NCBI GenBank assembly: GCA_031266315.1 | Contig: JAISBG010000553.1 | Location: forward strand, 1-11,614 | Source of the DNA: Planctomycetaceae bacterium | GTDB taxonomy: Bacteria; Planctomycetota; Planctomycetia; Pirellulales; Thermoguttaceae | Length of the DNA stretch: 11,614 nt | Reading direction: 5' to 3' | Shown: positions 1 through 6,559 of the stretch, piece after piece | Layout: every line of letters starts with the position of its first letter | Numbering within the stretch: position 1 is the stretch's first letter | Translations under genes and position numbers: made by a program | The notes under the pieces: generated by a model | The model's input: only the letters and a program-made list of their open reading frames with translations | The model's database searches: none | What the model was told of the DNA's origin: nothing

Positions 1-210
1 CTAACTCCCGGAAGTTGAACCCTAACTCCCGGAAGTTGAACTCTAACTCCCGGAAGTTGAACTCTAACTCCCGGAAGTTGAACTCTAACTCCCGGAAGTT
101 GAACCCTAACTCCCGGAAGTTGAACTCTAACTCCCGGAAGTTGAACCCTAACTCCCGGAAGTTGAACCCTAACTCCCGGAAGTTGAACTCTAACTCCCGG
201 AAGTTGAACT
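1..210. repeat. 21-bp tandem repeat array (minisatellite), 10 copies, open at the window edge
   Basis: Ten head-to-tail copies of a 21-bp unit fill bases 1-210. The unit begins CTAACTCCCGG, continues AAGTTGAAC, and ends in one variable base. Reading the copies in order, that base is C,T,T,T,C,T,C,C,T,T; otherwise the copies are identical. Each unit holds a near-palindrome, AACTCCCGGAAGTT, with a single mismatched pair. The array starts at the first base of the window, so the true copy number is unknown. Because 21 is divisible by 3 the array reads openly as a 7-residue repeat (NSRKLN plus P or S), but the only start in that frame is a TTG inside the repeat and nothing else looks coding. I treat it as non-coding. 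Near-identity of copies suggests recent expansion or homogenisation. Confidence 0.95.
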
Positions 211-273
211 CAAATCTTTGCGATTTAAGACCTAATTTGGGACATTTTTCTCCCGTTGTCAATGAGTTAGCAG

Positions 274-490
274 TAGGATTGCAAGTTTTTCCTCTGCCGC
301 GTAGGTGGGCAACCGTTCGCTGAACGGTTGCGTCAGCGATAGCCGACTTGCCCCTGTTGGCGGCTGGCAATTTGATTCCAAAACGGAAGGCAATACCGTT
401 TGCCGTCGTTAATTGGGTTCACAGTCGGCTATCGCCGACGCGACCTTTTAACAAATAGCGAAAGGTCGCCCACCTGATGTTTGCCTACTT
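274..490. repeat. Palindromic hairpin-cluster element A
   Basis: This is a large imperfect inverted repeat downstream of the 536-2245 gene. The core arms run from AGGTGGGC at 303-310 to GCCCACCT at 468-475. Inside are GCGATAGCCGACT at 336-348 and its exact reverse complement at 423-435. The left arm carries a 10-bp perfect hairpin, GCAACCGTTC, with a 3-nt loop (309-331). The right arm carries GCGACCTTT paired with AAAGGTCGC (440-448/461-469). The left flank at 274-298 has the TAGGATTG...CCTCTGCC motif found at the ends of the other elements. No protein is encoded. It resembles a non-autonomous mobile element or a cluster of REP-like hairpins; it may also end transcription from the upstream minus-strand gene, since no other terminator is visible there. 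Confidence 0.8.
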
Positions 491-535
491 TGAACGAAAA
501 TTCTGCTGAAATATTACGATTTGTTTTAATGAAAG

Positions 536-2245
536 TTATTCTTCCAGTTTTGAGCGGATTTCCCATGCTGTTTTACCGAGCAGCCGGAAATAGAGCAGGA
601 CAAAATAACCGCAAAATGTTAGCAGAGTTGCCGCGATAAGATAATAAAATAAAGATTGCATAAACCAATGTTCCGCAAACGCGGTTCCGGCAAAGAGCAA
701 ATTAATAAGAATTGCCGTCGGAATACCAACTAAAACGGTTGCTTTACAATACAGTTGCAACCAAAGTCCCGGATATCGATACAAACTTGTTAATGTTTGG
801 CGTGGAAAGTTGCCGTAAAAAGTGTCCGACTCAATCACACAAAGGAAAAGAACCGGAAAACAAAGGAATTGTCCGACAAAATGGAGAATAATGAGTGTTG
901 ACTCTTTGTCGGGCAGAAAAAAACAAGTTCCCTGCCAAATGATAAACCCGGGAAAACCGGAAGCAAAAAGTATCAGCAAAGACCAGCCCAAATAAGAACA
1001 ACCAAAATTAAGATCAAACGGAATCCAATGTTTGACTCTGTCCTTTCCGGCGGCAGTTTCCAAAAAAAGACTAATTCCCAAAATAAAAAGCATTGCCAAC
1101 CAAACAACACTCAAAACTGCACCAAACCAAAAATTAACGAAAAAAATCCCGCTTTCCATAAAGTTGTACGAATACCCGGGATATTTCTCGTAAACTTTAT
1201 CAAATAAGATTTGCCAAATCATTGAGCGTGCTTTTTCGCCGGTGAAATTACCGAGAAATCCGCAAATGGTTAGAATGATCATGCGGGGACGGCAATAGGG
1301 ATCAAATAATGGCAACCATAAAGAGTTGGAAACGTAATGTTGTAAGCCGGAAGAACGGGAATCGGAAAAATGAGAATTGGAAAAACGGGAATCAGAAGAG
1401 GAGGAAGAACGGGAACGGGCAGAATCAGCAGCGAACGGTGACGGAAATTCCTGAACCGCAGGAATTTTCTGAGTTGCCGGAATTTCCGGCGGCAACGGTA
1501 ACGGAGGAGGGAAAACGGTTAACGTTGTTGGAAGCGGAGGCGGTGTTGGAGGTAAGGGCGGGGAAGGAATTGATGAGAGTGCCGCCGTATCAAATGGTCG
1601 TTTTTGTTCCGTAGGTTTTTGTTCGTTTTTATCGAGATTATTGGCGGAACCGGCAAGATAGGCTTCCAACTTTCCGTCACGAACCGCTCTTTTAATGGCT
1701 TCGGTTTCTTTTTCGATTTTCAGTTGCCGTTCAATAATGGTTTGCTCTTCGTTTTTCTCTTCATTGCTTTTCAAAAGACGGTTCAACATCCCTTCCATGA
1801 TGGGCGGTTGATCAATGAATACCGGCGGCGGAAGTTGGTTTTCCATTCTCTTTCGATTTTGGTCTTCCCGATAGTCTTCAAAAGATTTTTGATTTGCCGC
1901 TTTGAGTTGAAAAATATCTTGCTTGGAAACATCGGGTTCTTGGATATTGTAACCGCCGGCAGCTTCGGGATCGTCGGCAGTCAGAACAAACCTCAACGGA
2001 ACAGCAAGAATCTCGGTTAAACACTCACAATCAGGGCAACGTTTCCAAAGACCGACTTGATTTTCACCGGCGTAAAGTCTTGTTTTGCAAGCGGAACAGA
2101 TAACCGGAATCAAACGAATTCCGGTGTTGTACGGAAGATCCGGCGCAATTTCTTTCTTCGCATCTTCGTCTTCAATCGGGGCAAGTCCCAATTCCTCATC
2201 TTCCTCTATCGGAGCAAGTCGTAGTTCTTCTTCGTCGTGTTCCAT
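536..2245 (-). CDS. Zinc-ribbon, low-complexity, multi-pass membrane protein of unknown function
   Basis: I do not recognise a characterised family. I place the start at the ATG whose first base is 2245 (protein begins MEHDEEE, 569 residues). An upstream in-frame codon at 2281 adds 12 uncharged residues before the acidic segment and looks less natural. Numbered from 2245, the order is: an acidic N-terminus with a duplicated LAPIE segment (about residues 8-28); a zinc ribbon with CSAC at 50-53 and CPDC at 70-73; a charged, probably helical stretch (about 155-200); a proline-rich stretch (about 227-260); a serine/arginine-rich stretch (about 275-300); then a C-terminal half with five or six hydrophobic segments (strongest near 367-394, 416-437, 449-471, 499-521 and 529-554). 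A cytoplasmic zinc-binding head tethered to the membrane is inferred. It stands alone between two palindromic elements. Acidic-head zinc-ribbon membrane proteins of this style are, to my knowledge, typical of planctomycetes. Confidence 0.85.
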   Translation of the reverse strand: MEHDEEELRLAPIEEDEELGLAPIEDEDAKKEIAPDLPYNTGIRLIPVICSACKTRLYAGENQVGLWKRCPDCECLTEILAVPLRFVLTADDPEAAGGYNIQEPDVSKQDIFQLKAANQKSFEDYREDQNRKRMENQLPPPVFIDQPPIMEGMLNRLLKSNEEKNEEQTIIERQLKIEKETEAIKRAVRDGKLEAYLAGSANNLDKNEQKPTEQKRPFDTAALSSIPSPPLPPTPPPLPTTLTVFPPPLPLPPEIPATQKIPAVQEFPSPFAADSARSRSSSSSDSRFSNSHFSDSRSSGLQHYVSNSLWLPLFDPYCRPRMIILTICGFLGNFTGEKARSMIWQILFDKVYEKYPGYSYNFMESGIFFVNFWFGAVLSVVWLAMLFILGISLFLETAAGKDRVKHWIPFDLNFGCSYLGWSLLILFASGFPGFIIWQGTCFFLPDKESTLIILHFVGQFLCFPVLFLCVIESDTFYGNFPRQTLTSLYRYPGLWLQLYCKATVLVGIPTAILINLLFAGTAFAEHWFMQSLFYYLIAATLLTFCGYFVLLYFRLLGKTAWEIRSKLEE

Positions 2246-2350
2246 TGTTATAATGGTTTTATAATTTATCGCTGATAGCAAATAATAGAAAGTGTTTCGC
2301 TTTGACTGCCTATTCTACTCCATTTCCAAGATCGAATACAAGAGCATTTG

Positions 2351-2416
2351 TAGGATTGGAAGTTTTCCTCCGCCCTGCAAGGGCAATGCGTAACATCCCA
2401 CCGCAATGCGGTGGGG
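2351..2416. repeat. Solitary half of a C-type palindromic element
   Basis: Bases 2351-2416 follow the order of the left half of the element at 4779-5029: TAGGATTG, then a T-rich run into CCTCCGCC (2351-2374), then a hairpin GCCCT-GCA-AGGGC (2374-2386), then CCCACCGC-AAT-GCGGTGGG (2397-2415). The mirrored half is missing; the sequence passes directly into the different palindrome at 2432. The first hairpin differs from its counterpart at 4806-4819 but both stems are fully paired. It looks like a truncated copy or a remnant left when another element inserted or recombined. Confidence 0.7.
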
Positions 2417-2431
2417 TGTTGTTTAAAAAAG

Positions 2432-2667
2432 GTGACTATTCAGTGGAATAGCCCGATAGGGCTTCATTTTCATAACCGCAGGTCTTCGACCTGCGGTAGT
2501 ACCGCGATAAAAACCCCGCCGCCTGAAAGGCGGGATTTTGTGCGGCAATGGGTTAAAATCCTGCCTTTCAAGCAGTGGTCTTTTGGGTTCACAGCCGCAG
2601 GTCGCTGACCTGCGGTTATGAAAATACTGTCTTTCAGGCAGAGAAAAAGATACTACTAAATAGTTAC
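2432..2667. repeat. Palindromic hairpin-cluster element B
   Basis: This inverted repeat of about 236 bp lies between the stop of the sigma54 activator and the upstream region of the zinc-ribbon gene. Outer arms are GTGACTATTCAGTGG (2432-2446) against 2653-2667, 12 of 15 matching. The perfect 19-bp arm is ATTTTCATAACCGCAGGTC (2466-2484) against 2607-2625. Inner arms at 2521-2539 and 2555-2573 match at 17 of 19. Each half also folds locally: CCGCAGGTC pairs with GACCTGCGG on both sides (2476-2496 with loop TTC, 2595-2615 with loop GCT). GGGTTCACAG before the right hairpin (2585-2594) also occurs in element A (416-425). No coding sequence is present. It is probably a MITE-like or REP-like element. 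Confidence 0.8.
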
Positions 2668-2686
2668 AAAAAAAGTTCCCTTTGGT

Positions 2687-4723
2687 TTAATCACGTTCCA
2701 ACCCGTACCGTTTAATTTTTCGGTCTAAGGTTGTTCGCTCAATACCGAGTTGTTTGGAGGCGATACTTTTGTTCCACTGGACATGTTCCAGCGTTCTGAT
2801 GATATGGTTCCGTTCCATATCTTCCAGCGAAAGCGGAATAAAAACATCTTTCGGTTCGTCCCGCCGCATATCGGTTTCGCCGGTGGTGTTCAATGTTGAG
2901 AGGAGGAGGTCTTGTTCCTGAACATAAGTACCCGAACCAAGAACAACCGCCCGTTCCACCACATTTTTGAGTTCACGAATATTGCCGGGCCATCGGTAAC
3001 TCATAAGAACCCGCATAGCGTTGGGGTCAAACCCTTGATATTTCCGCCCGATTTCCTTACAGAACCGGTCAAGAAAATATTCCGCAAGAATCGGAATATC
3101 GTCCACGCGTTTTCGCAACGGCGGGACAATAATTTCCAGAACCCGCAACCGGAAGAACAAATCATGCCGGAACCGTCCTTCGGCAACTTCTTTTTCCAGA
3201 TCGCGGTTGGTTGCCGCAATCACCCGAACATCCACCGAAACGGTTGTGTTGCCACCGACTCGCTCAAAAGAACTTCCCTCAAGAACCCGAAGGAATTTCG
3301 CCTGAAGGGATTGGCTCATTTCACCGATTTCGTCAAGAAATAAGGTTCCGGTATTGGCGGCTTCAAATTTCCCGATTTTCCGATCTGTGGCACCGGTAAA
3401 GGCTCCTTTTTCGTGTCCGAACAATTCGCTGGCTAACAAACTTTCGGAAATGGCGGCACAGTTCAGGCAAATTAACGGTTTCGATTTGCGCGAACTGGCA
3501 AAATGAACCGCCCGCGCAATCAATTCCTTGCCGACCCCGCTTTCGCCGCGAATCAACACCGACGTCTTGGTTTCCGCTGCCCGCGAAATCAGATGATGAA
3601 TCGTTTGTATCGGAGCACTCTTGCCGATAATTTCACTGCTCATTTGAAGCATTTCCCGAAGTGTTGTATTTTCTTTTCGTGCCTGATGAAGATTGGCGGC
3701 TAACTCTTTTTGTTTGTTGATATGCGCCAAAGCAACTCCAACCGTGTCCGCAACCGCCAATGTATATTCGAGGTCTGATTCATCGAGATATTTCGATTCG
3801 TTCAACGTATAAAGATGCAACAGTCCGAGAATTCCGTTTTGGAAACGAATCGGAGCCGCCATTGTATTTTTGACATCTTTTGGTTCTTCCGATTTGGTGG
3901 TGTTCCGTGTTTTGGAACCTTTCAAAGATTCGTAAAACAAAAACGCTTCCTTTTTTTCAAAGACTGTACGGACAATTGTTTCCGAGATGGGATTATATTG
4001 TAAATCTTCCAGTGTGGCATTGGCAACAAGCCGAATATCGGAGGCGTTTTGTGTGGAATTGAGGTTGTACGGAAAAAGCCAGAGACCGGCTCCTTCGGCA
4101 CCGGTTGCATTGAGTAATCCTTCAATCGCCAACTTCGCAACTTGATCCACTTCTTCCACTTTTCCAAGATGATAGGCTAACCGACACAGTTCGATAGGAC
4201 CGTAACCGGCTCGCGTGGTGATTCGTGCGCCTTGTTTTGAATCGCTTTCGGATTTCAGAATGGCGGTCTGGGCGGTTTGGTGCAGAATTTGTGTTGAAGT
4301 GGACTTATCCTGTTTCGGACCTCGCAATGTTTCCGAAACACCGAAAATCCCCGATCGATGTTCAAGTGCCTCGTTGTCGGGATTTTCCGGTGAAATGTGA
4401 GTGGTTCCCAATTCACCACAACCGAATTGAAACAAAGTATGACCGATCTGGATATGCTGTCCCGCTTGGAGAGAAAACGCTTGTTGGGCGGGAATAATCT
4501 GCTCATCGAGGTGCGTACCGTTCCGGCTGCCCAAGTCTTGAATATACCATTGACCCTCATCGAAAAAAATCTTGGCGTGAAAACGGCTGCAACGATCATC
4601 CAAAAGAGAAATAGTGTTTTCGGTGGCGCGTCCGATCATGGTAACAGTGTGACCCGCCAACGAATAAAGTTCTTTCTGTTCTCCGTTTTGAATCAGAACC
4701 AAAAAAGCGTTTTCAGATTGCAT
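2687..4723 (-). CDS. Sigma54-dependent transcriptional activator, FHA-GAF-AAA+-Fis HTH
   Basis: This is an NtrC-class ATPase that remodels sigma54 RNA polymerase to open promoters; its targets are unknown. From the ATG at 4723 the protein has 678 residues. An FHA domain (about 7-101) keeps the phosphothreonine-binding residues GR at 31-32, SRFH at 46-49 and SRNGT at 66-70. A GAF-like sensor follows (about 177-335), with a short helical linker to about 362. The AAA+ domain has Walker A GESGVGKE (393-400), an intact sigma54-contacting GAFTGA (440-445), Walker B LFLDE (461-465) and RWPGNIREL (577-585). The C-terminal Fis-type helix-turn-helix spans about 651-675. A longer frame opens at 4870, but those extra 49 residues translate palindromic element C and do not resemble an FHA start, so I reject them. 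Input is probably a Ser/Thr kinase signal read by FHA plus a small ligand in GAF; this is inferred from the architecture. Confidence 0.95.
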   Translation of the reverse strand: MQSENAFLVLIQNGEQKELYSLAGHTVTMIGRATENTISLLDDRCSRFHAKIFFDEGQWYIQDLGSRNGTHLDEQIIPAQQAFSLQAGQHIQIGHTLFQFGCGELGTTHISPENPDNEALEHRSGIFGVSETLRGPKQDKSTSTQILHQTAQTAILKSESDSKQGARITTRAGYGPIELCRLAYHLGKVEEVDQVAKLAIEGLLNATGAEGAGLWLFPYNLNSTQNASDIRLVANATLEDLQYNPISETIVRTVFEKKEAFLFYESLKGSKTRNTTKSEEPKDVKNTMAAPIRFQNGILGLLHLYTLNESKYLDESDLEYTLAVADTVGVALAHINKQKELAANLHQARKENTTLREMLQMSSEIIGKSAPIQTIHHLISRAAETKTSVLIRGESGVGKELIARAVHFASSRKSKPLICLNCAAISESLLASELFGHEKGAFTGATDRKIGKFEAANTGTLFLDEIGEMSQSLQAKFLRVLEGSSFERVGGNTTVSVDVRVIAATNRDLEKEVAEGRFRHDLFFRLRVLEIIVPPLRKRVDDIPILAEYFLDRFCKEIGRKYQGFDPNAMRVLMSYRWPGNIRELKNVVERAVVLGSGTYVQEQDLLLSTLNTTGETDMRRDEPKDVFIPLSLEDMERNHIIRTLEHVQWNKSIASKQLGIERTTLDRKIKRYGLERD

Positions 4724-4778
4724 ATTTAATTTTTTTATGTAAGACAAACTTAGAATTTTGAATAAAGACGCATGGCTG

Positions 4779-5029
4779 AGCTGTAGGATTGCAATTTTTT
4801 CCTCCGCCCCTTTAGGGGCAACGCGTATTAACCCACCGCAACGCGGTGGGTAATAGTCCCTCTCCAACAATCGCCCTGAAAGGGCAATGCAAAACGGAGA
4901 GGCGATTTTAATCTATTGCCCTTTCAGGGCGAAATTTGTGGATGTGCTTTACCCCACCGCGTTGCGGTGGGTTGTTATGCAATGCCCCTAAAGGGGCGGG
5001 GGAAAAACTGGCAATCTTACTATATAGCT
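4779..5029. repeat. Palindromic hairpin-cluster element C (symmetric, 251 bp)
   Basis: This is a highly symmetric inverted repeat whose sub-hairpins mirror each other about a centre near 4901. The pairs are: terminal motif TAGGATTG...CCTCCGCC at 4784-4808 with its inverse at 4995-5019; GCCCC-TTTA-GGGGC at 4806-4819 with 4984-4997; CCCACCGC-AAC-GCGGTGGG at 4832-4850 with 4953-4971; GCCCT-GAA-AGGGC at 4873-4885 with 4918-4930. The paired coordinates sum to the same value each time, so there are no net indels between the arms. Its near end is about 55 nt upstream of the sigma54 activator start, so it could affect that gene's transcription. No transposase is present. It is probably a non-autonomous mobile element or a REP-like cluster. 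Confidence 0.9.
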
Positions 5030-5239
5030 GAACGTCTTTACGGAACCGAATCTAAAGTAGGAATGAACCTCTATTTGAATGTATTATATCTTATTTTCGT
5101 CTTAAATCGAAGAGTTGAAGTCAAATTTTCCGGTCTTTTTCCATTTTGAGAAAATAAAATAGGAAATTCCTGATTATTTTGAAATTAGGGGGACAATTCT
5201 ACTTTTAACCGTGAAAAGTAGAATAAAACCCCTGAGATA
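5030..5239. other. Gene-free AT-rich spacer with one hairpin
   Basis: Between element C and the second tandem array I see no convincing coding frame, RNA gene or promoter pair. The only structure is the hairpin at 5187-5233, listed separately. Confidence 0.6.
5187..5233. other. Stem-loop with 10-bp perfect stem
   Basis: TTCTACTTTT at 5197-5206 pairs perfectly with AAAAGTAGAA at 5214-5223 around a 7-nt loop. Flanking AGGGG (5187-5191) and CCCCT (5229-5233) can extend it beyond a small internal loop. It may end transcripts in either direction, but neither strand has a U-run after the GC part, so it is not a classical intrinsic terminator. It lies just before the 5240-5416 array and about 260 nt past the eda stop. 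Confidence 0.55.
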
Positions 5240-5416
5240 TTCAGAGTATCCTCTGACGACTCTGTAGTATCCTCTGTAGTATCCTCTGATAGTTCTGTAG
5301 TATCCTCTGACGGTTCTGTAGTATGCTCTGACAGCTCTGTAGTATGCTCTGACGGTTCTATAGTATGCTCTGACGGTTCTGTAGTATCCTCTGACGGATT
5401 CAGAGGATACTCTGAA
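5240..5416. repeat. Second 21-bp tandem array bracketed by inverted 17-mers
   Basis: Eight units lie head to tail from 5243. The unit consensus reads GTAGTATCCTCT followed by GACGGTTCT (21 bp). Starts are 5243, 5264, 5276, 5297, 5318, 5339, 5360 and 5381; the second unit is shortened to 12 bp. Copies vary, with CCTCT or GCTCT in the middle and a variable GACGGTT part. The array opens with TTCAGAGTATCCTCTGA (5240-5256) and closes with its exact reverse complement (5400-5416). Each of these ends is itself a hairpin, TCAGAG paired with CTCTGA over a 4-nt loop. A frame is open across the array but has no usual start codon, so I treat it as non-coding. The sequence is unrelated to the 1-210 array although the period is the same. 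Confidence 0.9.
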
Positions 5417-5453
5417 ACTTAGCGGGATGTCCGTTCAACTTGGATGTTGGACG

Positions 5454-5478
5454 GGTGGGCAATTTAGGACTGCCTACC
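5454..5478 (-). terminator. Possible hairpin terminator downstream of eda
   Basis: On the minus strand, 16 nt past the eda stop codon, GGTAGGCA and TGCCCACC can form an 8-bp stem with one mismatch around a 9-nt loop. There is no U-tract after it, so intrinsic termination is uncertain. It is the only structure placed as expected for the end of the eda transcript. Confidence 0.3.
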
Positions 5479-5493
5479 TTAATTTAACCGGAA

Positions 5494-6138
5494 TCATTTC
5501 AAACCGGCAACTATCTCAGCAACTCGTTGGCAACGCTGTTTGATTTGTTGCCAGTTTCCTTCGGCAATGTCGGATTGTGAGGCAATCCATGTTCCGCCGC
5601 AAGCCAACACGGTTGGAATAGCAAGATATTCCGCTAAATTCGATTCGGAAACTCCGCCGGTTGGCAGGAACCGGACGCCGGTGTGAAAATAGGGCGCGGA
5701 AAGTGCTTTGAGCATTGTCGTTCCGCCCATCGCTCCGGCTGGGAAAAATTTCAGCACGGTAAAATTCATTGACAACGCCGACTCAATCTCGCTCGGTGTG
5801 CAAACTCCGGGAATAAACATCCATTCCAGCGATTCCGCCAAATCCAATGTTTCCGCATTCAACCCCGGTGCCACTCCGAATTTCGCGCCGGCATGAATGG
5901 CGTCGTGAATATTGGTCGGAGTCAAAACCGTTCCGGCTCCAACACAAAGTTCAGGACGTTTTTCCGCAAGTGTGTGAATCACGTTCGCAGCGGCTTGAGT
6001 CCGAAACGTAATTTCCGCCAACGGCAAACCGCCTTCAAGCAACGCATCCGCCAACGGCAATGCCGCCGAAACGTCATCAATAGCAATCACCGGAATAACC
6101 CGATATTTTTCAATCGTCTCAAAAATTGTACGCATCAT
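5494..6138 (-). CDS. eda: 2-keto-3-deoxy-6-phosphogluconate / 4-hydroxy-2-oxoglutarate aldolase
   Basis: This is a class I aldolase that cleaves KDPG to pyruvate and glyceraldehyde-3-phosphate (Entner-Doudoroff pathway, sugar-acid breakdown); many members also act on 4-hydroxy-2-oxoglutarate. It is cytoplasmic and normally trimeric. The 214-residue length is standard and the single TIM-barrel domain is complete. The Schiff-base lysine is K130 in VLKFFPAG; the catalytic glutamate is E42 in AEITFRT, with R46. T70 in VGAGTVL and the phosphate-site GGV (161-163) are present. These match E. coli Eda residues E45, R49, T73 and K133 with a constant offset of three. The start is one of two adjacent ATG codons (6138 or 6135). 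No dehydratase (edd) or sugar-acid gene is next to it; it stands alone between repeat regions. Some family members act on galactonate derivatives, so the exact substrate is open. Confidence 0.93.
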   Translation of the reverse strand: MMRTIFETIEKYRVIPVIAIDDVSAALPLADALLEGGLPLAEITFRTQAAANVIHTLAEKRPELCVGAGTVLTPTNIHDAIHAGAKFGVAPGLNAETLDLAESLEWMFIPGVCTPSEIESALSMNFTVLKFFPAGAMGGTTMLKALSAPYFHTGVRFLPTGGVSESNLAEYLAIPTVLACGGTWIASQSDIAEGNWQQIKQRCQRVAEIVAGLK

Positions 6139-6295
6139 CGTGTGAAGAACCGTAAAAGTTCAAAAAAGGGGGTTAAATGTTTGATGTTTATTTGTGTCTT
6201 GTGGTCGTATCGCAAGCGGAATTTTTCACCGCAAGAGTTATGCTGTGTTAGAGTTATATTGGGTATTTTTCAAAGGATCGAAATCAAATCTTCGC

Positions 6296-6491
6296 AACCT
6301 CATTTTCAACCTAATTTTCCAAACAAAACAACCTCAGTAGCAAAAATGACAAAAATATTTTAACCTCATTACCTCATTAAAAATGATCAATGAAATAGAA
6401 TGAAGTAAAATGAGGTAATGAGGTTGGTTTTGGGGAATCCATTAGGCTACTGAGGTTGTTTAGTAAAAAAAATTAGGTTGAAAATGAGGTT
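6296..6491. repeat. AT-rich 196-bp inverted repeat built from AACCTCA-type motifs
   Basis: The left arm (6296-6378) and right arm (6409-6491) share three perfectly complementary blocks in mirror order: 23 bp (6296-6318 with 6469-6491), 16 bp (6326-6341 with 6446-6461) and 17 bp (6362-6378 with 6409-6425). The unpaired stretches between blocks are the same length on each side (7 nt and 20 nt), so the arms are co-linear without indels. The left arm repeats the motif AACCT or ACCTCA at 6296, 6308, 6331, 6362 and 6371; the right arm carries the complementary GAGGT forms. A 30-nt AT-rich loop sits in the centre. It lies between the ubiA-like stop and the eda start, and it is unlike elements A to C in composition. 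No coding function is visible; a MITE-like element or a large structured RNA are the options. Confidence 0.9.
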
Positions 6492-6559
6492 ACTGCTAGA
6501 TTGTCTTTCTGTAATAGGAGTAATCCAGTGAATCCTTAAAAAAATACCAATTCTATAAC

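Noticed and set aside
1..210. CRISPR array
   Set aside because: The 21-bp units are contiguous with no unique spacers.
15..323. Open frame across the first tandem repeat, giving a 7-residue peptide repeat
   Set aside because: It begins with TTG inside a repeat unit, is explained by the 21-bp period, and runs into element A without any recognisable domain.
1309..1614. Plus-strand open frame opposite the zinc-ribbon membrane gene
   Set aside because: It is the antisense of the low-complexity linkers and has biased composition without domain features.
2240..2257. CCATT/AATGG mini-hairpin over the start codon of the zinc-ribbon membrane gene as a regulatory element
   Set aside because: A five-pair AT-rich stem is expected by chance and would be unstable.
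2668..2686. Intrinsic terminator of the sigma54 activator (AAAG-GGAA-CTTT followed by T-run on the minus strand)
   Set aside because: The stem is only about four base pairs, too weak; element B immediately beyond is a more plausible stop.
4724..4870. N-terminal extension of the sigma54 activator
   Set aside because: It translates spacer and palindromic repeat, and the FHA domain starts properly at the ATG at 4723.
4916..5149. Plus-strand open frame over the right half of element C
   Set aside because: Its sequence is the repeat hairpins followed by spacer; such frames arise from palindromic repeats and have no independent support.
5240..5416. CRISPR array
   Set aside because: The units follow one another directly, without spacers, and no cas gene is in the window.
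5222..5422. Open frame through the second tandem array (Ser/Val/Asp-rich)
   Set aside because: It has no ATG, GTG or TTG start and is simply a consequence of repeat length divisible by three.
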